DNA of 6,148 nt from CAZGVW01 sp964529265. GTDB lineage: Bacteria > Planctomycetota > Phycisphaerae > Phycisphaerales > UBA1924. This document shows positions 1-6,148 of this stretch, one piece after another; position 1 is the first letter of the stretch; each line of letters begins with the position of its first letter. The notes below the pieces were generated by a model. That model saw only the letters and a program-made list of their open reading frames with translations. It had not been told where the DNA came from and made no database searches. The stretch is taken from NCBI GenBank assembly GCA_964529265.1, contig CAZGVW010000127.1:1-6148 (forward strand), written 5' to 3'. A program made the translations under genes and the position numbers.

Positions 1-1782
1 CACGCCGTGCCAGGCCCTGTCCGCTCCGCTCAGAAGCTGGTTCAGGGTCATCGGGACGCTCGGACGCAGCAGCCGCCGCGCCGTGGCCAGCCGCACGAAC
101 CGATGCACGTCGGCATGCCGCGCCAGGAGCGTCCAGTCGAACCAACTCGTCTCGTCGTCCAGGCAGTACGCGTTGTTGTTGCCGCCCTGGGTGCGCCGCA
201 CCTCGTCGCCCATGAGGATCATCGGCATCCCCACCGAGAGCAACGTGGCGGCGAAAAAGTTCTTCACCTGCCGGTTCCTCAGCTTCTCGACGACCGGATC
301 GTCCGTCGGGCCCTCGATGCCCCAGTTCCAGCTCCGGTTGTCGTCGCTGCCGTCGCGATTCTCCTCGCCGTTGGCTTCATTATGCTTGTGGTTGTATGAG
401 ACCAGATCATTGAGCGTGAAGCCGTCGTGGCAGGTCACGAAGTTGACGCTCTGCTCGGCCTCGCGCTGCTTGTGCCCGTAGATCTCGGGGCTGCCGATGA
501 GGCGGTCGGCAAAACGCCGGACCGCGCCGGGTTGGCCGCGAAAGAAGTCGCGCGCATCGTCGCGGAACCGCCCGTTCCACTCCCGCCAACTGTCGCCGAC
601 GAAGGTGCCCACCTGGTACAGCCCCGCTGCGTCCCACGCCTCGGCGATGAGCTTCGTGCCGGCCAGAACGGGATCCGAGTCGATGTCCCACAGTACGGTC
701 GGGTTGGGCGTCGGATGGCCGGACGCATCGCGCGCCAGGATAGAGGCGAGGTCGAAGCGGAATCCGTCCACGTGCATCGCCTGCACCCAGTAACGGAGGC
801 TGTCGATGATCATGCGGCGCACGATGGGGTGGTTGGCGTTGAGGGTGTTCCCGGTGCCCGTGTAGTCGGCGTAGCGGGACCGGTCCGCATCGAGGATGTA
901 GTAGGCGCGGTTGTCGATGCCGCGAAAGCACAAGGTCGGCCCGCCGTGGTCTCCTTCGGCGGTATGGTTGAAGACCACATCGAGGATCACCTCGATGCCG
1001 GCCCGGTGCAGCGCCTTGACCATATCGCGGAACTCGTCGACGGGGCCGAGCGGTCCCTGCCTCGAGCTGTATGCCTGGTGCGGCGCGAAGAATGAAACCG
1101 GCGCATAGCCCCAGTAGTTGACCCGCCCCGGCGGGCAGTCCTGGACATCGAACTGAAAGACGGGCAGCAGCTCGACGGCCGTAATCCCGAGGTTCTGGAG
1201 GTACGGGATCTTCTCGATCAGGCCCGCGTACGTCCCGCGCGTCTTTGCGGCAACGCCGGAGCTGGGATGCCGTGTGAAGCCGCGGACGTGCATCTCATAC
1301 ACGATCGTGCCCGACGCCGGCCGCCGCAGCGGCTCGTCGCCCTCCCAGTCGTACGCCGACGGATCGACGACCACGCTCTTCATCGCCGAGGCGGCGTTGT
1401 CGCCCTCGCGCCGGGCGGCATCGCGGCTGCAGGAGCGCGGCACCACCACCCCCCGGCCGTACGGATCGAGCAGGACCTTGGCGGGATCGAACCTCATCCC
1501 GTTGGCGGGATCGGCCGGCCCCGAGACCCGCCAGCCGTAGATCTGCCCCGGCTTCAGGTCGGGCACGAACGCGTGCCAGTAGTGAAAGGTGCGCTGCGCG
1601 GGGCCGATCGGGATGACGCGCGCCGGGCGCGCGTCATCGACGCGGTCGAACAGCAGCAGCTCGACGCCCGTCGCATGCTTTGAGTAGATGCTGAAGTTGA
1701 CGCCGCCGGGCGCCGGCGTCGCTCCCAAAGGGGCACTCGAACCCGGAGACAGTGCCTTGCGGGGAGCGGTCGAGGTCTTCAT
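1..1782 (-). CDS. glgX: Glycogen debranching enzyme GlgX/TreX type (isoamylase-like, GH13), 3' end cut by window edge
   Basis: Hydrolyses alpha-1,6 branch linkages in glycogen, chiefly the short limit-dextrin stubs left by phosphorylase; cytoplasmic. The frame is open from the ATG at 1782 to the window edge, giving 594 residues and no stop. Roughly 100 C-terminal residues (the end of the GH13 barrel and the C-terminal beta domain) should lie beyond the left edge, since the family is usually about 650-720 residues. An N-terminal CBM48/E-set domain (about residues 15-120, beginning GATPAPGGVNFSIYS) precedes the GH13 barrel. All four GH13 motifs are visible: DVVFNH at 268-273; GFRFD at 340-344 with nucleophile Asp344; IAEAW at 379-383 with acid/base Glu381; FVTCHD at 448-453 with Asp453. 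The NYWGY block at 222-226 is also typical of isoamylase/GlgX. The start is supported by an in-frame TGA (the glgP stop) four codons upstream and by GAGG seven nt before the ATG. It lies 9 nt after glgP, so it is almost certainly cotranscribed. Assignment is firm; GlgX versus TreX/isoamylase specificity is not resolved. Confidence 0.96.
   Translation of the reverse strand, partial: MKTSTAPRKALSPGSSAPLGATPAPGGVNFSIYSKHATGVELLLFDRVDDARPARVIPIGPAQRTFHYWHAFVPDLKPGQIYGWRVSGPADPANGMRFDPAKVLLDPYGRGVVVPRSCSRDAARREGDNAASAMKSVVVDPSAYDWEGDEPLRRPASGTIVYEMHVRGFTRHPSSGVAAKTRGTYAGLIEKIPYLQNLGITAVELLPVFQFDVQDCPPGRVNYWGYAPVSFFAPHQAYSSRQGPLGPVDEFRDMVKALHRAGIEVILDVVFNHTAEGDHGGPTLCFRGIDNRAYYILDADRSRYADYTGTGNTLNANHPIVRRMIIDSLRYWVQAMHVDGFRFDLASILARDASGHPTPNPTVLWDIDSDPVLAGTKLIAEAWDAAGLYQVGTFVGDSWREWNGRFRDDARDFFRGQPGAVRRFADRLIGSPEIYGHKQREAEQSVNFVTCHDGFTLNDLVSYNHKHNEANGEENRDGSDDNRSWNWGIEGPTDDPVVEKLRNRQVKNFFAATLLSVGMPMILMGDEVRRTQGGNNNAYCLDDETSWFDWTLLARHADVHRFVRLATARRLLRPSVPMTLNQLLSGADRAWHGV
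1612..1638. repeat. Perfect 27-nt inverted repeat inside glgX (13-bp arms, 1-nt centre)
   Basis: GATGACGCGCGCC (1612-1624) is followed by a single g and then by its exact reverse complement GGCGCGCGTCATC (1626-1638). It occupies exactly nine glgX codons (residues Asp49 to Ile57) within the CBM48 domain. In mRNA it could fold into a very GC-rich hairpin, about 12 bp with a 3-nt loop. It is not followed by a U-run in the transcribed direction, so it is not a normal intrinsic terminator. Function unknown; codon-level chance in GC-rich DNA remains possible. Confidence 0.75.
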
Positions 1783-1789
1783 GACGATG

Positions 1790-1793
1790 CCTC
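1790..1793 (-). promoter_or_regulatory. Ribosome-binding site of glgX
   Basis: GAGG on the minus strand, formed by the last two bases of the glgP stop codon and the next two bases, seven nt before the glgX ATG at 1782. Because the site overlaps the glgP stop, ribosomes finishing glgP are positioned to start glgX. Confidence 0.6.
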
Positions 1794-4326
1794 ACTCGAC
1801 GGGGCAGGGCTTGACGTTCCAGATCTCCGCCGCGTACTCCGCGATGGTCCGATCGCTGGAGAACTTCCCGGAGGCGGCCACGTTGACGATCGCCTTCCGT
1901 GCCCAGGCGTGCGGATCGCCGTAGAGCGCCCCGACCCTCTCGTGCGCCTCGCAATAGGAGGTCAGGTCCGCCAGGTGCATGTAGTAATCGCCTGCATCCA
2001 GCAGCGTCCGGCGGATCGGCTCGCACACGCCCGGATCGCCCGGGCTGAAGTGGCCGCAGAAGATCCGATCCAGCGCCGCGCGGGTCTCCGGTTCGTGGTG
2101 GTAATGCCAGTGCGGGTCGTACCAGCTCCGGCTGGAGGCGACCTGCTCGGCGGTCAGGCCGAAGAGGAAGACGTTCTCCTCGCCGGCCTCCTCGGCCATC
2201 TCGATCGTGGCGCCGTCGCGGGTGCCGACGGTCAGCGCACCGTTCATCATGAACTTCATGTTGCTCGTGCCGCTGGCCTCGTAGCCGGCGGTGGAGATCT
2301 GGTTGGAGACGTCGCTGGCCGGGATCAGCCGCTCGGCGAGCGTGACGGAGTACTCGGGAAGGAACACCACCTTGAGCCGGTCGCGCACCGCGGGGTCGGC
2401 GTCGATGGTGGCAGCAATGTCGTTGATGAGCTTGATGATGACCTTGGCCAGGTGGTAGGCCGGAGCGGCCTTCCCGGCGAAGAAGAACGTGCGCGGCGCC
2501 ATCTCGAGGCTCGGGTTCTCCACCAGCCGGTTGTAGAGAACGACGATCCGCAGCGCGTTGAGGAGCTGCCGTTTGTACTCGTGGATCCTCTTGACCTGGC
2601 AATCGAAGATGGAGTCGGGGTTCACCGTGACGTTCGAGGCCGAGCGCAGCCAGCCGGCGAACCGCGACTTGGCCTGGCGGGCGGCCTCGAGGAAGGCCTC
2701 GCGGAAGCTCTTGTCGCCGGCGAGCGGCGCGAGTTCGCGAAGCCTGTCGAGGTCGGTGATCCAGCCGTCGCCGATGGCCTCGGTGATCAGCCGGGCGAGC
2801 GCCGGATTGGCCAGCAGCAGCCAGCGCCGCGGCGTGACGCCGTTGGTCTTGTTGTTGAACCGGTCGGGGAAGAGCTCGGCGAGGTCCCGGACCGTCTGCG
2901 TGCGCAGGAGGTGCGAGTGGATCGCGGCCACGCCATTGGTGCTGTGCGACCCGACGATCGCCAGGTTCGCCATGCGGATCTTGCGGGCGCCGCCGTCCTC
3001 CACCAGGCTCACGCGCGCCACGCGCCCCTCGTCGCCGCGGAAGCGGTTGCGGACCTCGTCGAGCAGGCGGCGGTTGATCTCGAAGATGATCTCCAGGTGA
3101 CGCGGCAGGAGCTCCTCGAACCATTCCAGCGGCCACTTCTCCAGCGCCTCGGGCAGCAGCGTGTGGTTGGTGTAGGCCAGTGATCGTCGCGTGAGGTCCC
3201 AGGCCTCGTCCCATCCCAGATGCGCGTCGTCGAGAAGGATGCGCATCAGCTCGGGGACAGCGAGCGCCGGGTGCGTGTCGTTGAGCTGTATGGCGACCTT
3301 CTCGGGCAGATCGCTCCATGACGCGTTGCTGCGCCGGAAGCGGCGCACCAGGTCGGCCAGCGAGCAGGCGACGAGGAAATACTCCTGCACGAAGCGCAGC
3401 CCCTGCCCCATGCTGGTGGAGTCGTCGGGATAGAGGACCCGGGTGACGGTCTCGGCCGTGAGCGCCTCGGCGGCGGCGCTGACGAACTCTCCCGCGCTGA
3501 ACGCCCGAAAGTCGAAGTAGTCCGGCGCCGCGGCGGACCAGAGCCGCAGCGTGTTGATGGTTCTGCCGCCGTAGCCGACCACCGGTCGATCGTAGGGAAT
3601 GCCGAGGAGGATCGACGGCCGCCCGGGCAGGGGGCGCAGCGAGCCGGCGCGCACCTCGAAAGAGCAGTTGAGCTTTACTTCCACCTGATCCTGGGGGCGG
3701 GCGACCTCCCACGGGTCCGGGTGGCGCAGCCAGTTGTCCGGCCACTCGCCTTGCCAGCCGTTCCGGATGGACTGCCGGAAGATCCCGTACTCGTAGCGCA
3801 GCCCGTAGCCCATTGCCGGAAGCTCCATCGTGGCCATCGAATCCAGGAAGCAGGCCGCCAGGCGGCCGAGGCCCCCGTTGCCCAGACCGGCATCGTGCTC
3901 CTCCTCGAGCAGCGCGACCCAGTCCAGGCTCCTGTTCGCCGCTGCCTCCCGGGCCAGCGCGTCCAGCTGCAGATTGGTGATGTTGTTCGCCAGCGAGCGC
4001 CCGATGAGGAACTCCATGGAGAGGTAATAGAGGCGCTTGGGGTTCTCGCGCTCGTAGGTGGCTTCGGTGCGCACCCAGCGCTGCGACAGGATGTCGCGCA
4101 CGGAGCGCGCAAAGGCCTCGTAGCGCTCCCGTGCGCCCGCGGCGCCGGGGGCGATGACGTTGTCAAAGAGAAGGTGGCGATCGTACAGGCCGTCCTCTGT
4201 TCCGCTGAAGCGGATCGGGCCGCAGCCGTAGCGATCGAAGAGATCGGAGACGTCGCCCGCCCGGGCCTTGCGGGAGGCGACCGTGCTGCCGCTCGGGGTC
4301 GAGTCTCTCGCTGTCGTCTTGCTCAT
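1792..4326 (-). CDS. glgP: Glycogen/starch/alpha-glucan phosphorylase (GT35)
   Basis: PLP-dependent phosphorolysis of alpha-1,4-glucan ends, releasing glucose-1-phosphate; cytoplasmic glycogen catabolism. From the ATG at 4326 the protein has 844 residues, normal for bacterial GlgP/MalP. Family blocks, in order: YYLSMEFLIGRSL near 100-112; GNGGLGRLAACFLDS at 149-163; NDTHPALAVPELMRIL from 349; YTNHTLLPEALEKW at 385-398; KRIHEYKRQLLN at 579-590; and the PLP-site signature EASGTSNMKFMMNG at 683-696, in which Lys691 should form the Schiff base. An in-frame ATG nine codons further upstream (4353) exists. The 4326 start is preferred because it forms an ATGA overlap with the upstream phosphatase stop and has GGAG six nt before it. 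About 30 Ser/Thr/Arg-rich N-terminal residues precede the conserved part; nothing suggests the allosteric phosphorylation site of animal enzymes. No frameshift or missing key residue was noticed. GlgP versus MalP specificity cannot be decided by eye, but the adjacent glgX favours glycogen. Confidence 0.97.
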   Translation of the reverse strand: MSKTTARDSTPSGSTVASRKARAGDVSDLFDRYGCGPIRFSGTEDGLYDRHLLFDNVIAPGAAGARERYEAFARSVRDILSQRWVRTEATYERENPKRLYYLSMEFLIGRSLANNITNLQLDALAREAAANRSLDWVALLEEEHDAGLGNGGLGRLAACFLDSMATMELPAMGYGLRYEYGIFRQSIRNGWQGEWPDNWLRHPDPWEVARPQDQVEVKLNCSFEVRAGSLRPLPGRPSILLGIPYDRPVVGYGGRTINTLRLWSAAAPDYFDFRAFSAGEFVSAAAEALTAETVTRVLYPDDSTSMGQGLRFVQEYFLVACSLADLVRRFRRSNASWSDLPEKVAIQLNDTHPALAVPELMRILLDDAHLGWDEAWDLTRRSLAYTNHTLLPEALEKWPLEWFEELLPRHLEIIFEINRRLLDEVRNRFRGDEGRVARVSLVEDGGARKIRMANLAIVGSHSTNGVAAIHSHLLRTQTVRDLAELFPDRFNNKTNGVTPRRWLLLANPALARLITEAIGDGWITDLDRLRELAPLAGDKSFREAFLEAARQAKSRFAGWLRSASNVTVNPDSIFDCQVKRIHEYKRQLLNALRIVVLYNRLVENPSLEMAPRTFFFAGKAAPAYHLAKVIIKLINDIAATIDADPAVRDRLKVVFLPEYSVTLAERLIPASDVSNQISTAGYEASGTSNMKFMMNGALTVGTRDGATIEMAEEAGEENVFLFGLTAEQVASSRSWYDPHWHYHHEPETRAALDRIFCGHFSPGDPGVCEPIRRTLLDAGDYYMHLADLTSYCEAHERVGALYGDPHAWARKAIVNVAASGKFSSDRTIAEYAAEIWNVKPCPVE
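4323..4326 (-). other. ATGA stop/start overlap joining the phosphatase gene to glgP
   Basis: The phosphatase stop TGA (4325-4323) shares two bases with the glgP ATG (4326-4324), giving the classic four-base ATGA junction. Such overlaps usually mean translational coupling by termination-reinitiation. This junction is also the main reason to choose 4326 rather than 4353 as the glgP start. Confidence 0.85.
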
Positions 4327-5009
4327 GGGTAACTCCGTGGCACTTCGACGCATCGCCCGCCGCCGATCACCTGATCGTTACTCGCCGGTGGGCCGCCGGA
4401 CAGCCCCGATCGAATCTCGACGTGACGTGTTTCATTCCACAGCCGGATCACCGGGCGGGAGATCTTGTGCTCGTAGCCCAGCGCGCTCAGGCTCGCCGTG
4501 CTCAGCATGAAGTGGCGCGCGTTCACGCTGGGTTCCAGACCGAGCCAGCGACTGGCGAGCACCCGGATGAAGTGGCCGCTCGAAAAGAGCAGCACGTTGT
4601 CCGCGATGGCGCGCACGCGCTGCACCACGCGGTCGGCCCGGGCGGCCACCTGCTGCGGCGCCTCTCCGCCCGCGCACCCGTGCAGGAAGAGCGCCCAACC
4701 TGGACGCTCTGCGAGGATCTCGGCGGTGCGCAGCCCCTCGTACTGTCCGTAGTCCCATTCCACCAGGTCGGGATCGACCTCGGCGACGGCGCCGTAGCCG
4801 GCCAGGTCGCACGTCGTCACGGCGCGCTGGAGCGGGCTGGTGAACACCCTGGCGAAGGTCAGCTCGCTGAGCCGCTCCCCCAGCCGGCGCGCCGTGTCCC
4901 TGCCTCGCTCGGTGAGCGGCAGATCGGTGCGCCCGGTGTATTGCCCGGAGAGGGTCCAGGCCGTTTCGCCGTGCCTGGCGAGATAGACGATCGGCAGTTC
5001 GTCACTCAT
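4323..5009 (-). CDS. Histidine phosphatase family protein (phosphoglycerate mutase-like)
   Basis: Member of the histidine phosphatase superfamily, which acts through a phosphohistidine intermediate; 228 residues from the ATG at 5009. The signature LARHGET is at residues 10-16 with nucleophile His13 and Arg12. The second arginine is in SPLQRA (Arg62), the acidic proton donor is probably Glu84 in EWDYGQYEG, and the second histidine is His146 in SSGHFIRVL. All core catalytic residues are therefore present, so an active phosphatase is likely. The substrate is unknown: the fold covers phosphoglycerate mutases, fructose-2,6-bisphosphatases, SixA, acid phosphatases and others. No signal peptide is seen, so it is probably cytoplasmic. 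About 25 low-complexity residues after NETRHV form a poorly recognisable tail whose coding DNA also carries the glgP ribosome-binding site. An in-frame TTG at 5030, with AAGGAG seven nt upstream, would add seven residues. The ATG (AGAGG seven nt upstream) is chosen because it places RHG at the usual distance from the N-terminus. Its stop overlaps the glgP start, so coupling with glycogen breakdown is likely. Confidence 0.9.
   Translation of the reverse strand: MSDELPIVYLARHGETAWTLSGQYTGRTDLPLTERGRDTARRLGERLSELTFARVFTSPLQRAVTTCDLAGYGAVAEVDPDLVEWDYGQYEGLRTAEILAERPGWALFLHGCAGGEAPQQVAARADRVVQRVRAIADNVLLFSSGHFIRVLASRWLGLEPSVNARHFMLSTASLSALGYEHKISRPVIRLWNETRHVEIRSGLSGGPPASNDQVIGGGRCVEVPRSYP
4333..4336 (-). 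promoter_or_regulatory. Ribosome-binding site of glgP
   Basis: GGAG read on the minus strand, six nt before the ATG at 4326 and inside the last codons of the phosphatase gene. It supports the inner of two possible glgP starts; the outer ATG at 4353 has only a weak purine run (GGCGGCGGGCG) before it. Confidence 0.65.
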
Positions 5010-5037
5010 GTGAATGCCTCTGTGATGCAATGCGGCG

Positions 5038-5043
5038 CTCCTT
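5038..5043 (-). promoter_or_regulatory. Strong Shine-Dalgarno sequence before the phosphatase gene
   Basis: AAGGAG on the minus strand, just after the transporter stop. It sits seven nt before the TTG at 5030 and 28 nt before the ATG at 5009. It is a better match to the anti-SD than the AGAGG (5017-5021) that precedes the ATG, so the true phosphatase start is not certain from the sequence. Confidence 0.5.
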
Positions 5044-5045
5044 CA

Positions 5046-6148
5046 TCAGCCGCACAACGTGATCGTCAGGATCTGTGCCGCGAGAATTCGCAGCAGCGTC
5101 GTCAGGGGATACACTGCTGCGTAGGACGTCATTGGCGCGTCTGATCCGCACAGACCGGTTGCGAAGGCAAGCGCCGGCGGATCGGTCATGCTGCCGGCGA
5201 GCAGGCCCGAGAGCGTCACAAAGTCCAGCTTCTTTACAGCGACGGCCGCGGCGCCGATCGCGAGCAGCGGCACGGTGGTCACGCAGACCCCTGCCGCCAT
5301 CCACAAGAGGCCCCGTTCGCTGAGCACGACATCGAAGAAGGCGGGTCCCGCCGTGAGACCGACGCTCGCGAAGAACAGCGCAATCCCAAGCTCGCGAAGG
5401 GCCAGGTTGGCGTTGAAAGGCAGATGCGAGGCCAGCGGCCCGATTCGGCCCAGGCGACCCAACAGCAATGCCACGATCAGGGATCCGGCCGCAAGGCCCA
5501 GCCTGACCGGCTGCGGCATGCCCGGGATCGGTATGGGCAGCGTGCCCAGCGCGATCGCGAGCACCACGCCGGCGAACAGCGGCACGAAATGCGTCTCGTT
5601 CAGGGCCTTCAGTGAATCGCCCAGGATCTCCGCCGACTTGCGGATGCCGTCCGGTTCGCCGACCACGTGGACCACGTCCCCGAACTGGAGACGCAAATCG
5701 GGTACGGCCGTCATCTCGAGGTCGCCTCGCGTGACGCGCGTCACAACGACGCCGTACAGTTGCTGCAGACCGAGCTGACTGACGGTCCTCCCCGGCACGT
5801 CCTTGCTCGTGACGAGGACGCGCCGATGTTTGACGGATCCTGAAGCTTCCATGAGATCCTCGGTGCTCGAGCCGCCCAGGAGCTCCTCGCAACGGTCGAG
5901 ATCCCGCGCAGTGCCGACCGCCAGCACAAGGTCGCCTCGACGCAGCGCGTATCCGCTGGTTGCCACGCGGATCTTCGTCTCACCCGCGGGCCTGACGCGG
6001 GAGATGACGACGCCGCCGCCCGCGAGCCCGCCAACCGAATCGACGAGGACGTCTTCGACGTTCGCGTTGACGACGACGAGGGTGCGCCGCTCGAGCGGCT
6101 CGATTGAGCGGCGCTGCTTCGCCGCGAACCCTTCGGCGTCACGACGCG
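5046..6148 (-). CDS. AspT/YidE-family (AAE) transporter with RCK_C domains, C-terminal part, 5' end cut by window edge
   Basis: Inner-membrane transporter of the aspartate:alanine exchanger/YidE-YbjL type; 366 residues are present and the N-terminal membrane half lies beyond the right edge (full members are about 550 residues). The visible part begins with two RCK_C (TrkA-C-like) cytoplasmic domains, roughly residues 15-90 and 103-180. Each ends in a GD-hydrophobic-G strand (GDLVLAVGT at 71-79, GDVVHVVGEP at 156-165). The second YidE/AspT membrane repeat follows, with hydrophobic segments at about 186-204, 214-230, 246-267, 279-301, 309-330 and 341-363. Family hallmarks are LGRLGRIGPL (229-238), NLALRELGIALF (247-258) and GSMTDPPALAFA (318-329). 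Characterised AspT exchanges aspartate and alanine; the substrate here is not deducible, and an amino acid or dicarboxylate is only a family-level guess. RCK_C domains often bind small ligands, so allosteric gating is plausible. It is the most upstream gene seen and ends 15-36 nt before the phosphatase gene. The frame is open to the edge; a GTG at 5966 is internal to the first RCK_C domain and is not the real start. Confidence 0.9.
   Translation of the reverse strand, partial: RRDAEGFAAKQRRSIEPLERRTLVVVNANVEDVLVDSVGGLAGGGVVISRVRPAGETKIRVATSGYALRRGDLVLAVGTARDLDRCEELLGGSSTEDLMEASGSVKHRRVLVTSKDVPGRTVSQLGLQQLYGVVVTRVTRGDLEMTAVPDLRLQFGDVVHVVGEPDGIRKSAEILGDSLKALNETHFVPLFAGVVLAIALGTLPIPIPGMPQPVRLGLAAGSLIVALLLGRLGRIGPLASHLPFNANLALRELGIALFFASVGLTAGPAFFDVVLSERGLLWMAAGVCVTTVPLLAIGAAAVAVKKLDFVTLSGLLAGSMTDPPALAFATGLCGSDAPMTSYAAVYPLTTLLRILAAQILTITLCG

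Noticed and set aside
407..1095. Open frames on both strands overlapping the middle of glgX (for example 427-1095 plus, 407-931 minus)
   Set aside because: The region codes for the GH13 catalytic motifs in the glgX frame. The other frames are low-complexity shadows without start signals or family features.
1699..1720. 7-bp inverted repeat (gacgccg / cggcgtc, 8-nt loop) near the glgX start
   Set aside because: Short and GC-only arms within coding sequence, no U-run; not distinguishable from chance, although it lies near the much stronger palindrome.
1783..1791. Possible terminator or promoter between glgP and glgX
   Set aside because: The gap is only 9 nt and no hairpin with a U-run or -35/-10 pair was seen around it.
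1909..3183. 424-codon open frame on the plus strand, opposite glgP
   Set aside because: Its product is rich in Arg, Gly, Val, Ala and His with no recognisable motif, and it lies wholly antisense to a clear phosphorylase. In GC-rich DNA with G/C third positions the antisense frame seldom meets a stop.
1634..3745. 703-codon open frame on the minus strand in another frame through glgP into glgX
   Set aside because: Composition is dominated by Arg, Ala, Gly and Pro, no domain is recognisable, and it overlaps two certain genes in their correct frames. It is a codon-bias artefact.
3721..5144. Antisense frames at 3721-4332 and 4422-5144 on the plus strand
   Set aside because: They lie opposite glgP and the phosphatase gene, show no recognisable domain and have shadow-like composition.
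6086..6099. 14-bp perfect palindrome gccgctcgagcggc in the transporter gene
   Set aside because: Arms of only 7 bp are expected about once by chance in a window of this size and composition, and it lies within coding sequence of a known domain.
1..6148. CRISPR, toxin-antitoxin, phage, transposase or other defence/mobile content
   Set aside because: No repeats of suitable spacing, terminal inverted repeats, integrase or transposase motifs, or small toxin-like genes were found. All coding space is taken by four metabolic or transport genes.

Overview
The window is protein-coding almost end to end and every supportable gene lies on the minus strand. Read in the direction of transcription (from high to low coordinates) there are four genes: (1) the C-terminal two thirds of an AspT/YidE-type transporter with RCK_C domains, cut by the right edge; (2) a histidine-phosphatase (phosphoglycerate mutase-like) protein; (3) a complete alpha-glucan/glycogen phosphorylase, glgP; (4) a glycogen debranching enzyme of the GlgX/TreX type, whose C-terminus runs off the left edge. 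The junctions are very tight: 15 to 36 nt between transporter and phosphatase depending on the start used, a 4-nt ATGA overlap between phosphatase and glgP, and 9 nt between glgP and glgX. This is the layout of a single operon with translational coupling. No stretch is long enough to hold an internal promoter or terminator, and none is visible. No tRNA, rRNA, CRISPR array, insertion sequence or phage gene was seen.

Functionally the core is glycogen breakdown. GlgP shortens outer chains by phosphorolysis, releasing glucose-1-phosphate, and stalls near branch points. GlgX hydrolyses the alpha-1,6 branch of the resulting limit dextrin so that phosphorolysis can resume. The histidine phosphatase has an intact catalytic set, but its substrate cannot be told from sequence; a sugar phosphate or phosphoglycerate is a guess from context. 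The transporter belongs to a family whose characterised member exchanges aspartate for alanine; its substrate here is unknown. Its place at the head of a glycogen-catabolic operon is the least expected part of the window.

The DNA is GC-rich (roughly two thirds by eye) with strong third-position G/C preference, which explains the many long open frames on the opposite strand and in other frames; these are shadows. The proteins look like those of a high-GC, probably Gram-negative soil- or sediment-type bacterium (an acidobacterial or deltaproteobacterial relative would fit), but the lineage cannot be fixed from this window.

I did not find a new defence or mobile system. The most unusual non-coding signal is a perfect 27-nt inverted repeat (13-bp arms, 1-nt centre) that fills exactly nine codons near the start of glgX.
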